Positions 27,925-36,700 are shown, counted from the first letter of the stretch. The stretch: DNA of 64,000 nt from Pseudomonas ovata (GCF_003131185.1 NZ_QFFU01000001.1:186001-250000), one strand, 5' to 3'. A program made the numbers and translations. The notes: generated by a model not told the origin, from the sequence alone.

Positions 27925-28593
27925 CCGCAAGGTGTCATGGGCTTGAAAACCGGATAGCCTGTGGGCTTTCATCAGAAAAAATAACTTACTGATTTTATTA
28001 GATATTAAATTCAATACTGTAGGAGCGCGCTTGTCCCGCGACCGGCTGCGTTAGCAGTCGTAAATTTGCAGTGTTTCATCAATTTTGTGGCCGCTTCGCG
28101 CCCAGTCGCGGGCAAGCGCGCTCCTACAGGTGTGAATTTTATAGCCAATAAAATCAATAAGTTATTTTATGTTTGGTGAGAGCGCTTGCGCGCAGCAGAC
28201 ATGGACCCGGTGTAGGAGCGCGCTTGTCCCGCGACCGGCTGCGCAGCAGTCGTAAAATTGCAGCGTTTCACAGATTTCTGCGAGCGCTTCGCACTCGGTC
28301 GCGGGCAAGCGCGCTCCTACAGGTGTGAATTTTATAGCCAATAAAATCAATAAGTTATTTTATGTTTGGTGAGAGCGCCTTCGCGCAGCAGACATGGAGC
28401 CGGTGTAGGAGCGCGCTTGCCCGCGACCGGCTGCGTTAGCAGTCGTAAAATTGCAGCGTTTCATCAATTTTGTGGCCGCTTCGCGCCCAGTCGCGGGCAA
28501 GCGCGCTCCTACACCGATTCCATGTTTGCTGCACGAAAGCGCTGTGTCAGCAACACAGGGTGATCCCTCATGAACCCCAGGGGCTTTCATTGC
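27925..28593. repeat. Tandem array of three REPINs with IHF-site spacers
   Basis: No gene is visible here. Three REPINs (28018-28128, 28211-28321, 28404-28513; 110-111 bp each) have near-perfect terminal inverted repeats of about 24 bp, TGTAGGAGCGCGCTTG to CAAGCGCGCTCCTACA. They are separated by two nearly identical 82-bp spacers, giving a 193-bp period. Each spacer holds AATCAATAAGTTA (28152-28164 and 28345-28357), a perfect match to the IHF consensus WATCAANNNNTTR. Before the first REPIN, at about 27980-28003, an inverted and slightly mutated copy of the same AT-rich segment occurs. The elements point the same way as the pair at 23.7-24.0 kb. Confidence 0.88.
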
Positions 28594-29013
28594 ATGCAAG
28601 CACTTCACCACGGTAGTTGCCTGTGCGGCGCCATTCGCTATCAACTGTTCAATAAACTCAAGGCGCTGAGCCATTGCCACTGCACGCAATGCCAGAAAGC
28701 CCACGGCGCCGCCTTCGCCTCCTATGCCAGCGTGCCGCGCACAGCGCTGTCGATCGTCAGCGGCCTTGAGGCGCTAAAGGGTTATCAATCCTCGCCCGGC
28801 GTCACCCGGCAGTTCTGTGCGCACTGCGGGTCGTCGCTGTTCTGGCACGATACCAGCGGGCAGTTTGCCGACTGGATTTCACTGGCCGTGGCCACGCTGG
28901 ATACGCCGTGGGTGCCAGGCAAGAGCCGGCATGTCTGGCTGGATTCGCGTCTGCCCTGGTCTGACACGGCCATGGTTCAACTCCTTGAGGCCATGCCCCA
29001 TGAACCGCAATGA
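28594..29013 (+). CDS. GFA-family (CENP-V/GFA domain) protein
   Basis: This 139-residue zinc protein is of the glutathione-dependent formaldehyde-activating (GFA) family. Metal-binding cysteines are seen in GSCLCGAIRY, in HCHCTQCQKAHG and in FCAHCGSSLFW, the family order. Family members are usually of unknown substrate; formaldehyde-glutathione condensation has been shown only for a few. The start at 28594 (MQALHHGSCLCG) fits relatives better, but an in-frame ATG at 28570 is also possible. It lies directly after the REPIN array and overlaps the start of the DUF4304 gene by 14 bases. Confidence 0.88.
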   Translation: MQALHHGSCLCGAIRYQLFNKLKALSHCHCTQCQKAHGAAFASYASVPRTALSIVSGLEALKGYQSSPGVTRQFCAHCGSSLFWHDTSGQFADWISLAVATLDTPWVPGKSRHVWLDSRLPWSDTAMVQLLEAMPHEPQ

Positions 29014-29608
29014 TTTTTTCAAGCTTCTGGCGCAAAGGCTGTATCCGGTGCTGCGCGCCGAAGGCTTCAAGGGCTCGGGCCAGACCTTGCGCCGACTCGA
29101 CGGGCCGCTGATTCATGTGTTCAACGTGCAGGGTGCGCGCGGTGGCGACCAGTGCTACCTGAACCTGGGGGCACACCTGGACTTTATCCCGCCCGAGGGT
29201 GGTTTGCCGGTTACTGCACAAGCCATGACCGAGTCGCACTGCATCTTCCGTGACCGCATCGATCCTCCCACCGGGCCGGCCTTCGGTTGGGCCTACAGCG
29301 CCGATGCAGCCGAGGCCGAAGAAACCATCGCGTTCATCCTCAGCGAATGGGCACGCGTGGGGCGAGCGTTCTTTGCCCAACATGCCCGTTACCCGCAAAG
29401 TTATGAGGCCTTGCTGCAGCGCGAAATAGACCCGGACACGATCCACGGCCGCACCGCCCTGCACCTGGCGCGCATTGCCATGCACCTGGGCCAGAGCGAG
29501 CGTGCCCATGACCTGGTGCAGATCGGCCTGGCCCGGGCGCCGGAACGGGCTACCACGCTCAAGGCAGAGCTGGCGCAGGTAAGCGCGACCTGCGGTCGCG
29601 AAAACTGA
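29000..29608 (+). CDS. DUF4304-like protein with REP-derived C-terminus
   Basis: This 202-residue cytoplasmic protein has an N-terminal half resembling DUF4304: DFFKLLAQRLYPVLRAEGFKG, then a strand region VFNVQGARGG and LNLGAHLDFIPP. The C-terminal part is helical (HLARIAMHLGQSERAHDL), like a tetratricopeptide-type pair. The last nine codons (VSATCGREN and stop) fall within a REP element, so the native C-terminus was probably different or extended by REP insertion. The ATG at 29000 overlaps the GFA gene. DUF4304 proteins often occur in immunity-gene contexts. Function unknown. Confidence 0.68.
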   Translation: MNRNDFFKLLAQRLYPVLRAEGFKGSGQTLRRLDGPLIHVFNVQGARGGDQCYLNLGAHLDFIPPEGGLPVTAQAMTESHCIFRDRIDPPTGPAFGWAYSADAAEAEETIAFILSEWARVGRAFFAQHARYPQSYEALLQREIDPDTIHGRTALHLARIAMHLGQSERAHDLVQIGLARAPERATTLKAELAQVSATCGREN

Positions 29609-29671
29609 TCGCCAGGCGCCAGAAATGGTGGGCCTGCGCCGGCCCTTTCGCGACCGTGGGTCGCTCCCGCG
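29579..29671. repeat. REP inverted pair overlapping a gene end
   Basis: The left arm (GTAAGCGCGACCTGCGGTCG then CGAA) and right arm (TTCGCGACCGTGGGTCGCTC then CCGCG) form a REP doublet. The left arm lies inside the 3' end of the DUF4304 gene. It separates that gene from the convergent MocR gene. Confidence 0.7.
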
Positions 29672-29684
29672 TCACGCGCGGCAA

Positions 29685-31031
29685 TCAGGTATGCGCCTCC
29701 ACCACCCACTTCACCTTTTCCAGCGCCGTACGCAGCGTGGTCAGGTCCACCGAACCCAGCGCCAGGCGCAAAGCCTGCGGGACGTGGCGGGTGATGGCAA
29801 AGGGTTCGGCGCTGGACACGGCCACCTGCTCGCGCTGCAACGCGGCGACAATCGGCTCGGCACGGGCGTCTTCGACCAGGGGCAACCAGAGAAAATACGA
29901 AGCCGGATGGCTGCACACGCCCAGCCCTTGCAGCACTTGGGCGGCAATGCCTTGGCGGGTCTGTGCGTCCTGGCGTTTTTGTTCTTCAAGCTGCATCACC
30001 GTGCCGTCCGCCAGCCACTGGCAGGCGATGGCGGTCAACACGCCCGGCGTGTTCCAGGTGGTCGCCCGAATGATGCGCTCCAGCGCCGGCACCTGGTCCA
30101 GCGGCGCGCTGATAAAGCCGACGCGCAATCCGGTGGCCACGCTTTTGGACAGCCCGCAGACATGCACCGTGCGCTCCGGCGCCAGGCTGGCCAGTGGTGG
30201 CGGTGCGTCTTCGACCAGAAAGGCATAGGCGGCGTCTTCGATGAGCAGCAGGTCGTGGCGGCGAGCGATGTCCACCAGCTGCGCCCGTTGCGCGGTATCC
30301 ATGACCCAGCCCAGCGGATTGTGCAGCGTCGGCATGCTGTACACCGCCCTCACCCGCCGCCGTTCACAGAGCTTGGCGAGTGCCATCAGGTCCGGGCCGT
30401 GCGCCAGCACCGGGATGGCGACGATTTCCAGATGCAGGGCCTCGGCCAGCACCTTGAAGCCCGAATAGGTCAAGGCATCGGCGGCAATCACATCCCCCGG
30501 CTTCAACAGCGCCATCAGCGTCACGGCCAGTCCTTGCTGCGCGCCATTGACGATCAGCACCTGCGCGGCGCTCACCATCAGCCCGCGCGCCGCCAGGTGT
30601 CGCGCCACACAGGCACGCTCATGCGCGCGCCCGGCATGAGGCTGGTAGCGCAGCAGCGCGTCCAGGTCACCGCTCGCTGCCAGATGGCGCAAGGCACTGC
30701 GCAACAAGTCGGCCTGCTCCGGCAACGCCGGGTAATTGAAATTCAGATCCGCCATGCCGACCGCCACCTGCTTCTGGTCAATGCCCAGTCCGGTTGACAG
30801 CGAAGGGTCGCGCACGAAGGTCCCACGCCCGGTCTCGCCGCTGACCAGGCCCATGGTCTGCAACTGGGCATAGACCCGCGAGGCGGTGACCAGCGCCAGC
30901 CCTTGCTCGCTGGCCAGTTGACGGTGAGTCGGTAGACGTGATCCGGGCAGCAGGCGACCGGCCCGAATGTCTGCCGCCAGACTGTCGACCAGGGATTTGT
31001 AACGTGCACGGGGCATGGGCAATGTATCCAT
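29685..31031 (-). CDS. MocR-type PLP-dependent transcriptional regulator
   Basis: This 448-residue regulator combines an N-terminal GntR winged helix (YKSLVDSLAADIRAGRLLPG, LPTHRQLASEQGLALVTASR) with a type I aminotransferase-like domain (about residues 95-448). The PLP lysine is in CGLSKSVATGLRVGF. Such proteins sense pyridoxal phosphate or an amino compound and usually regulate the adjacent divergent gene. The divergent EamA exporter starts 70 bases away and is the likely target. The frame runs on beyond the ATG at 31031 into the opposite gene; this start gives the standard N-terminus. Confidence 0.9.
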   Translation of the reverse strand: MDTLPMPRARYKSLVDSLAADIRAGRLLPGSRLPTHRQLASEQGLALVTASRVYAQLQTMGLVSGETGRGTFVRDPSLSTGLGIDQKQVAVGMADLNFNYPALPEQADLLRSALRHLAASGDLDALLRYQPHAGRAHERACVARHLAARGLMVSAAQVLIVNGAQQGLAVTLMALLKPGDVIAADALTYSGFKVLAEALHLEIVAIPVLAHGPDLMALAKLCERRRVRAVYSMPTLHNPLGWVMDTAQRAQLVDIARRHDLLLIEDAAYAFLVEDAPPPLASLAPERTVHVCGLSKSVATGLRVGFISAPLDQVPALERIIRATTWNTPGVLTAIACQWLADGTVMQLEEQKRQDAQTRQGIAAQVLQGLGVCSHPASYFLWLPLVEDARAEPIVAALQREQVAVSSAEPFAITRHVPQALRLALGSVDLTTLRTALEKVKWVVEAHT

Positions 31032-31101
31032 GACAATTTTTTGATTGTGCTGATAGTGGTGCCTAGCATGGGGTTCTCGCAACCGCCATGAGTCAGCCCC
31101 G

Positions 31102-31992
31102 ATGCCCCCTACTCTTGCCCTGCAACCGACGCCTGCACTGGCCGGCTGGCTCAATGGCCTGATCGGCGTAATCATCTTCAGTGGCTCGCTGCCCGCGACG
31201 CGTCTGGCGGTGGCGCAGTTCGAGCCGCTGTTTCTGACCTTTGCCAGAGCCAGCATTGCCGGAGTGTTGGCGCTGAGCGTGTTGTGGCTGTTTCGCCAGC
31301 CACGCCCGGCCCGCTCACAGTGGCTGTCACTGGGTATCGTCGCCGCCGGCGTGGTAGTGGGCTTTCCCTTGCTGACGGCCCTGGCCCTGCAACAGGTGAC
31401 CTCGGCACACAGCATCGTGTTTGTCGGCCTGCTGCCACTGGCCACCGCGCTGTTTGGCGTGCTGCGGTGCGGCGAGCGTCCCCGCCCGGTGTTCTGGCTG
31501 TTCTCGGGGCTGGGCAGCTTGATGGTCGCCGGCTTTGCCTTCAGCCAGGGCGTGGCCGCCAACCTGCTGGGCGACGGGCTGATGCTGCTGGCGATCCTGG
31601 CCTGCGGCCTGGGCTATGCCGAAGGCGCACAGTTGTCCAGGACGCTCGGCGGCTGGCAGGTGATCTGCTGGGCGCTGGTGCTGGCCTTGCCGTTCATGCT
31701 GGTGCTGAGCCTGTGGACACTGCCGGCAACCCTGGACGCCATTACCCTGCCAGCCTGGCTCAGCCTGGGCTATGTCTCGGTGTTCAGCATGCTGGTGGGC
31801 TTCGTGTTCTGGTATCGCGGGCTGGCCCAGGGCGGCGTGGCGGCCGTGGGCCAGTTGCAGTTGCTGCAACCGTTCTTTGGCCTGGCGCTGGCGGCGACCC
31901 TGCTCGGCGAGCCGGTCAGCCCGGGCATGCTGGCAGTGACCGTCGCGGTGATCGGCTGCGTGGTCGGGGCGAGGCGGTTTGCCCGGTCATGA
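31102..31992 (+). CDS. EamA/DMT-family transporter
   Basis: This 296-residue inner-membrane protein has about ten hydrophobic helices in two EamA halves, the pattern of drug/metabolite exporters such as RhtA or YdcZ-type amino acid exporters. Landmarks are GLIGVIIFSGSLPATRLAV at the start, LPLATALFGVL, and GQLQLLQPFFGLALAA with GEPV in the second half. It is divergent from a MocR regulator, the usual arrangement for exporters of amino acids or related compounds controlled by that regulator. The actual substrate is not evident. Confidence 0.88.
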   Translation: MPPTLALQPTPALAGWLNGLIGVIIFSGSLPATRLAVAQFEPLFLTFARASIAGVLALSVLWLFRQPRPARSQWLSLGIVAAGVVVGFPLLTALALQQVTSAHSIVFVGLLPLATALFGVLRCGERPRPVFWLFSGLGSLMVAGFAFSQGVAANLLGDGLMLLAILACGLGYAEGAQLSRTLGGWQVICWALVLALPFMLVLSLWTLPATLDAITLPAWLSLGYVSVFSMLVGFVFWYRGLAQGGVAAVGQLQLLQPFFGLALAATLLGEPVSPGMLAVTVAVIGCVVGARRFARS

Positions 31993-32051
31993 TCCAGCGG
32001 GTCGTTGTCCGAGTTGCCCGGCAAGTCATGAGGTCCGCCACCCTGTATGGC

Positions 32052-32555
32052 TCAATGCATGACCCGGGTCACCAGGTAATTGACCAGGTTGGGATCGTCG
32101 TCCAGGTCGATGGCGCGGGTCGGGCGGGGCAGCGCTTCAAGGACCTTGGTCCAGAAGGCATGAGCGACTTCGTCCTGCGGGAAGTAACGCACCAGCCAGT
32201 TTTCATGGCCGCCCATCAGCACCTGCTCCATCATGGCGCTGCCGATGCCCTTGCGTCGGTAGCGCTTGAGGATGAACAGGTCGGCCAGTTCCAGCGCATC
32301 GATACCCGGCACTTCGCTGCGTTCGATCAGCACGAACCCCGCCAGTTGGCCGTTGACCCACAACAGGTTGGCGCTCCAGTCCTGCTCTTCCCAATAACGG
32401 ATCAGGTGACCTTCATGCACATAGAAGCGACCATCCTCTTCGACGTCCTGAGACTCCCAGTCCGAAGACTCGTAGGCGTAGAACTGGTACAGGTTGCTGA
32501 TCATATCGATATCATCGGGTCCGGCCGGAATCAGTTCGATGGTGAGTTCAGTCAT
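32052..32555 (-). CDS. GNAT-family N-acetyltransferase
   Basis: This 167-residue acetyltransferase carries the acetyl-CoA loop RRKGIG in FILKRYRRKGIGSAMMEQ, with the preceding strand ALELADLFIL and a later helix near FPQDEVAHAFWTKVL, as in the GNAT fold. The N-terminus (ELIPAGPDDIDMISNLYQFY) fits the family's start helix. Its substrate is not inferable from context; it converges with the EamA transporter gene with about 60 bases between them and is probably monocistronic. Confidence 0.87.
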   Translation of the reverse strand: MTELTIELIPAGPDDIDMISNLYQFYAYESSDWESQDVEEDGRFYVHEGHLIRYWEEQDWSANLLWVNGQLAGFVLIERSEVPGIDALELADLFILKRYRRKGIGSAMMEQVLMGGHENWLVRYFPQDEVAHAFWTKVLEALPRPTRAIDLDDDPNLVNYLVTRVMH

Positions 32556-32888
32556 GAAAGGGCCTTGGGTCGCGACGTGGCGTCTATATAAACAAGAGAA
32601 ACGGACATGCAGGTCTCGGCAGCAGAAACATCAGGGCCGCTATTGTTTACAAAACGCCGCCAATGGCAACTGTGACACTGCATCAATGTGTGGCAGCGCC
32701 CGCCCCCTCGGACAATAAACCGCGCACCCCGCGATGAGCCGCACGGGTGGGAGGGGCCGGTCGGCGCTCGGATCTGCACATTCGCGACCGCTCCTACAGA
32801 TCGAGGTGCAAAGGCGGTGGTTTAGAGCGCTGAACTTGCGCGGGGCGCGGCGGCTCATAACTGACACGCCCATTGCACTGGTTGCCCC
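32556..32888. other. Intergenic region with a half REP
   Basis: This 333-base region separates the leftward GNAT gene from the rightward exonuclease-ligase pair and should hold both promoters. I see no convincing open frame. A solitary REP right arm (CATTCGCGACCGCTCCTACA) lies near 32779-32799. Nothing else stood out. Confidence 0.5.
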
Positions 32889-33923
32889 ATGGATCTTGTC
32901 GTTGCCCGTCCCGAAGGTCTGTATTGCCCGCCCGGAGACTTTTATATCGATCCGTGGCGGCCGGTGGACCGCGCCGTCATCACTCACGGCCATGGTGACC
33001 ATGCGCGCACCGGCAGCGGGCATTACCTGGCCACGGCCAGTGGCGAGGGCATCCTGCGCTGGCGCCTGGGTCAGGACATCAACCTGCAGACCCTGGCCTA
33101 CGGCGAAACCGTGACCCATCACGGCGTGACCATCAGCCTGCACCCGGCCGGGCATGTGCTGGGCTCGGCGCAGGTGCGCCTGGAATACCAGGGCGAGGTC
33201 TGGGTGGCGTCCGGTGACTACAAGGTCGAGCCCGACGGCACCTGCGAGACCTTCGAGCCGGTGCGTTGCCACACGTTCATCACCGAGTCGACCTTCGGCC
33301 TGCCGATCTACCGCTGGACCCCGCAGGCGCAGATCTTTGCCGGCATCAATGACTGGTGGCGCAGCAATGCGGCGCAAGGCAAGGCCAGCGTGCTGTTCGC
33401 CTATGCCTTCGGCAAGGCACAACGCATCCTGCATGGCATCGACTCCGACATCGGCCCGATCCTGGCGCACGGCTCGGTGGAGCCGCTGAACCGGGTGTAT
33501 CGCGCCGGCGGCATCCGCATTCCCGAGACCCGGTACGCCGGCGACTTCAAGAAAACCGATCCCATTCTGCGCCAGGCGCTGATCATCGCCCCGCCGTCGG
33601 CCGGCGGCAGCACCTGGATGAAGCGCTTCGGCGAGTACAGCGATGCCTTTGCCAGCGGCTGGATGATGCTGCGCGGCACGCGCCGGCGGCGCGGCGTGGA
33701 CCGCGGCTTTGTCTTGTCCGACCACGCCGACTGGCCCGGCCTGCTGTGGGCCATCGAGCAGACCGGCGCCGAACGGGTGATGGTCACCCACGGATCGGTG
33801 CCGATCCTGGTGCGCTACCTGCGCGAGCTGGGCCTGGACGCCCAGGGCTTCGACACCGAATACGGTGACGAGGAAGACGACGCCGCAGCGGCCACCACAC
33901 CAGCCACCGGGCAATCGACATGA
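32889..33923 (+). CDS. Ligase-associated DNA exonuclease (metallo-beta-lactamase fold)
   Basis: This 344-residue nuclease is of the metallo-beta-lactamase/beta-CASP type found beside bacterial ATP-dependent ligases. The metal motif is THGHGDHAR near residue 35, with later ligands in HPAGHVLGS, the acidic SGDYK and LSDHADW. In P. putida the homologous Exo is a manganese-dependent nuclease in a four-gene set with ligase, Lhr helicase and an MPE phosphoesterase. Here it overlaps the ligase gene by ATGA. The helicase and phosphoesterase genes lie about 6 kb further on. Likely role is end processing in DNA repair. Confidence 0.9.
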   Translation: MDLVVARPEGLYCPPGDFYIDPWRPVDRAVITHGHGDHARTGSGHYLATASGEGILRWRLGQDINLQTLAYGETVTHHGVTISLHPAGHVLGSAQVRLEYQGEVWVASGDYKVEPDGTCETFEPVRCHTFITESTFGLPIYRWTPQAQIFAGINDWWRSNAAQGKASVLFAYAFGKAQRILHGIDSDIGPILAHGSVEPLNRVYRAGGIRIPETRYAGDFKKTDPILRQALIIAPPSAGGSTWMKRFGEYSDAFASGWMMLRGTRRRRGVDRGFVLSDHADWPGLLWAIEQTGAERVMVTHGSVPILVRYLRELGLDAQGFDTEYGDEEDDAAAATTPATGQST

Positions 33924-35623
33924 AAGCCTTTGCCGAGCTGTACACGCGCCTGGACGCCACCACGTCCAGCAATGCCAAGCTGGCCGCCCTGCACGATTAC
34001 TTTACCCAGGCCGCCCCGGACGACGCGGCCTGGGCGGTGTTCTTCCTGGCCGGCGGGCGTCCGCGCCAACTGGTGCCCAGCCGTGTGCTGCGCGAGCAGG
34101 CCACCGAACTGAGCGGGCTGGCGCCGTGGTTGTTCGAGGAAAGCTACCAGGCCGTGGGCGACCTGGCTGAAACCCTGTCGCTGCTGTTGCCGCACGCCGA
34201 CCATGACAATGACGAAGGCCTGGCGGTGTGGCTGGAAGAAAAGCTGCTGCCCCTGCGCGGCCTGGCGCCCGAGGTGCTGGCCGAACGGTTGCCGGCGTTG
34301 TGGGCGCAACTGGATCGCAGCAGCCTGATGGTGTGCATCAAGCTGATCACCGGCAGCTTTCGCGTTGGCGTTTCCAAACTGTTGGTGACCCGCGCCCTGG
34401 CGACCATGGCCGGCCTGGACAGCAAGCGCGTGGCCCAGCGCCTGGTGGGCTATACCGACCTGTCGCACCGCCCCACGGCGCCGTCTTATCTGAAGCTGAT
34501 CGCCCCGGAGTCGGACGATGAGCATGCCCAGCGCGGCGGCCAGCCCTACCCGTTTTTCCTGGCCCACGCGCTGCAGCAACCGGTGGAGCAGTTCGAGGCG
34601 CTGCTGGGGCCTGCCGAGGACTGGCAGGTGGAATGGAAGTGGGACGGCATTCGGGCGCAGGTGGTCAAGCGCGAGGGCCGCTTGTGGGTCTGGTCGCGGG
34701 GCGAAGAGCTGGTCACCGAGCGCTTTCCAGAGCTGCACAGCCTGGCGCAGTGCCTGCCCGATGGCACCGTGATCGATGGCGAGATCGTGGTCTGGAAGGC
34801 GCCGGACACTGCGCCTGCGGTCGAGGGCGAGTTTGCGCTGGACAGTGACGCCGAGGCGCCTGAGCCCTGGGTACAGCCGTTTGCCTTGTTGCAGCAACGC
34901 ATCGGCCGCAAGACCCTGGGCAAGAAGATTCTCGGCGATGCACCGGTGGTGGTGCTCGGCTACGACCTGCTGGAGTGGCAAGGCCACGACTGGCGCAGCC
35001 GCCCGCAGCATGAACGGCGCGCGCAACTGGAACAGGTGATCCAGACCAGCCAGAGCCCGGTGCTGCTGCCCTCGCCCGTCATCACCGGGCATGACTGGGA
35101 CGATCTGGCGCGCCAACGCGAAGCCGCGCGCAGCCTGGGCGTCGAAGGCATGATGCTCAAGGCGCGGGAATCGCTCTACGGCGTGGGGCGCACCAAGGAC
35201 ATGGGCGTGTGGTGGAAATGGAAGCTCGACCCGTTCAGTGTCGATGCGGTGCTGATCTATGCCCAGCGCGGCCATGGCCGGCGTGCCAGCCTCTACAGCG
35301 ACTACACCTTCGCCGTGTGGGACGGCCCACCCGACGCCCGCGAACGCACGCTGGTGCCGTTTGCCAAGGCGTATTCAGGACTGACCGATGAAGAAATGCG
35401 CAAGGTGGACGCCATCATCCGCAAGACCACGGTAGAGAAATTCGGCCCGGTGCGCAGCGTGACCCCGACCCTGGTATTCGAGCTGGGCTTTGAAGGCATC
35501 GCCCTGTCGAAGCGGCACAAGAGCGGCATCGCCGTACGCTTCCCGCGGATGTTGCGCTGGCGCCATGACAAGCCGGTGGAGGAAGCCGACAGCCTGGCGA
35601 CGTTGCAGGACCTGCTGGGCTGA
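33920..35623 (+). CDS. ATP-dependent DNA ligase (Exo/Lhr-associated)
   Basis: This is a 567-residue ATP-dependent DNA ligase, distinct from NAD-dependent LigA. It has an N-terminal DNA-binding domain (about residues 1-220), then the nucleotidyl-transferase domain with adenylated Lys in EWKWDGIRAQ (motif I), VIDGEIVVWK (motif III), GVEGMMLK (motif IV) and WWKWKLD (motif V). A C-terminal OB domain follows (HGRRASLYSDYTFAVWD). It is translationally coupled to the exonuclease gene by a 4-base overlap. Expected function is sealing nicks during a repair pathway whose trigger is not established. Confidence 0.93.
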   Translation: MKAFAELYTRLDATTSSNAKLAALHDYFTQAAPDDAAWAVFFLAGGRPRQLVPSRVLREQATELSGLAPWLFEESYQAVGDLAETLSLLLPHADHDNDEGLAVWLEEKLLPLRGLAPEVLAERLPALWAQLDRSSLMVCIKLITGSFRVGVSKLLVTRALATMAGLDSKRVAQRLVGYTDLSHRPTAPSYLKLIAPESDDEHAQRGGQPYPFFLAHALQQPVEQFEALLGPAEDWQVEWKWDGIRAQVVKREGRLWVWSRGEELVTERFPELHSLAQCLPDGTVIDGEIVVWKAPDTAPAVEGEFALDSDAEAPEPWVQPFALLQQRIGRKTLGKKILGDAPVVVLGYDLLEWQGHDWRSRPQHERRAQLEQVIQTSQSPVLLPSPVITGHDWDDLARQREAARSLGVEGMMLKARESLYGVGRTKDMGVWWKWKLDPFSVDAVLIYAQRGHGRRASLYSDYTFAVWDGPPDARERTLVPFAKAYSGLTDEEMRKVDAIIRKTTVEKFGPVRSVTPTLVFELGFEGIALSKRHKSGIAVRFPRMLRWRHDKPVEEADSLATLQDLLG

Positions 35624-35679
35624 TGCGCCAAACAAGTGCAAGCAAGCAATAATGCTCTTTTTTGGGGCCTCACGGATCC

Positions 35680-35738
35680 GTAGGAGCGGCTTCAGCCGCG
35701 AACGTGCTCGGTCTTTCGCGGCTGAAGCCGCGCCTACA
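35680..35738. repeat. REP inverted pair downstream of the ligase
   Basis: The left arm GTAGGAGCGGCTTCAGCCGC continues into GAA; the right arm is TTCGCGGCTGAAGCCGCG then CCTAC. The pair is compact (59 bp) with long arms. It lies between the ligase gene and the inserted transport operon. Its variant (GGCTTCAGCCGCGAA) differs from that at 40091. Confidence 0.78.
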
Positions 35739-35907
35739 GAAGCGTTGATCTCCAGATGTAGCAAAAAGACACAATTGCGACACCTCCTTATATTTCAAAC
35801 ACATGTTTTGTCCGTTGGTTCAGAAATTGCTACCTGATGACTGTCTGGCATCCGCCGGTAGCAGTCTTGAAGGCTGTTGCGCCCTCTTCTGGTTTTAGGA
35901 ACTGAGC

Positions 35908-36690
35908 ATGAAAAAAGCATGGTTGACCCTGTCCGCACTGGCTCTGTGCGTCGCCGCCGGTAGCGCGATGGCCAAGGAATACAAGGAACTGCGTTTTGGT
36001 GTCGATCCATCCTATGCACCGTTCGAGTCCAAGGCCGCCGACGGCAGCCTGCAAGGCTTTGACATTGACTTGGGCAATGCCATCTGCAAGGAACTGAAAG
36101 TCACCTGCAAATGGGTCGAGAGCGATTTCGACGGCATGATTCCGGGCCTTAAGGCCCGCAAGTTCGACGGTGTGATCTCGTCGATGACCGTGACCCCGGC
36201 ACGCGAAAAGGCCATCGATTTCTCCGATGAGCTGTTCTCCGGCCCGACCTCGCTGGTGTTCAAAAAGGGGGCAGGCCTGAGCACCGATCTGGCCACCCTC
36301 AAGGGCAAGACCGTCGGCTACGAGCAAGGCACCATCCAGGAAGCCTACGCCAAGGCCGTACTGGACAAGGCCGGGGTGACCACCAAGGCCTACGCCAACC
36401 AGGACCAGGTCTACGCCGACCTGACCTCGGGCCGTCTGGACGCCTCGATCCAGGACATGTTGCAAGCCGAACTGGGCTTTCTGAAGTCGCCCAAGGGCGC
36501 CGACTATGAAGTCAGCGAACCGGTCGACAACCCGCTGCTGCCGTCCAAGACCGCCATCGGTATCGCCAAAGGTAACACTGAGCTCAAGGAACTCCTGAAC
36601 AAAGGTATCAAAGCGTTACACGCTGACGGCACCTACGCCGAAATCCAGAAAAAACACTTCGGTGACCTGAACCTGTACAGCGGCAAATAA
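35908..36690 (+). CDS. aotJ: Periplasmic basic amino acid-binding protein
   Basis: This 260-residue solute-binding protein of an ABC importer has a signal peptide (MKKAWLTLSALALCVAAGSA, cleaved after AMA), so the mature protein begins near KEYKELR. The family-3 binding fold is recognisable by FGVDPSYAPFE, GFDIDLGNAICK and DFDGMIPGLKARKFD, as in the lysine/arginine/ornithine and histidine receptors (ArgT, HisJ, AotJ). The order receptor, two permeases, hydrolase-like protein and ATPase matches the aot operon of P. aeruginosa. Ligand preference (arginine, ornithine or histidine) needs testing. A strong hairpin after its stop probably raises its expression over the permeases. Confidence 0.85.
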   Translation: MKKAWLTLSALALCVAAGSAMAKEYKELRFGVDPSYAPFESKAADGSLQGFDIDLGNAICKELKVTCKWVESDFDGMIPGLKARKFDGVISSMTVTPAREKAIDFSDELFSGPTSLVFKKGAGLSTDLATLKGKTVGYEQGTIQEAYAKAVLDKAGVTTKAYANQDQVYADLTSGRLDASIQDMLQAELGFLKSPKGADYEVSEPVDNPLLPSKTAIGIAKGNTELKELLNKGIKALHADGTYAEIQKKHFGDLNLYSGK

Positions 36691-36700
36691 AAAAGCCCGA

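Noticed and set aside
28018..28513. Repeats with regular spacing, CRISPR-like at first sight
   Set aside because: Repeats are long palindromic REPINs and the spacers are nearly identical to each other, unlike CRISPR; no cas genes.
31032..31562. N-terminal extension of the MocR frame
   Set aside because: The extra 177 codons overlap the divergent EamA gene, and the GntR domain begins right after the ATG at 31031.
33815..35275. 486-codon frame antisense to the ligase
   Set aside because: The ligase on the other strand has all nucleotidyl-transferase motifs; high-GC shadow.
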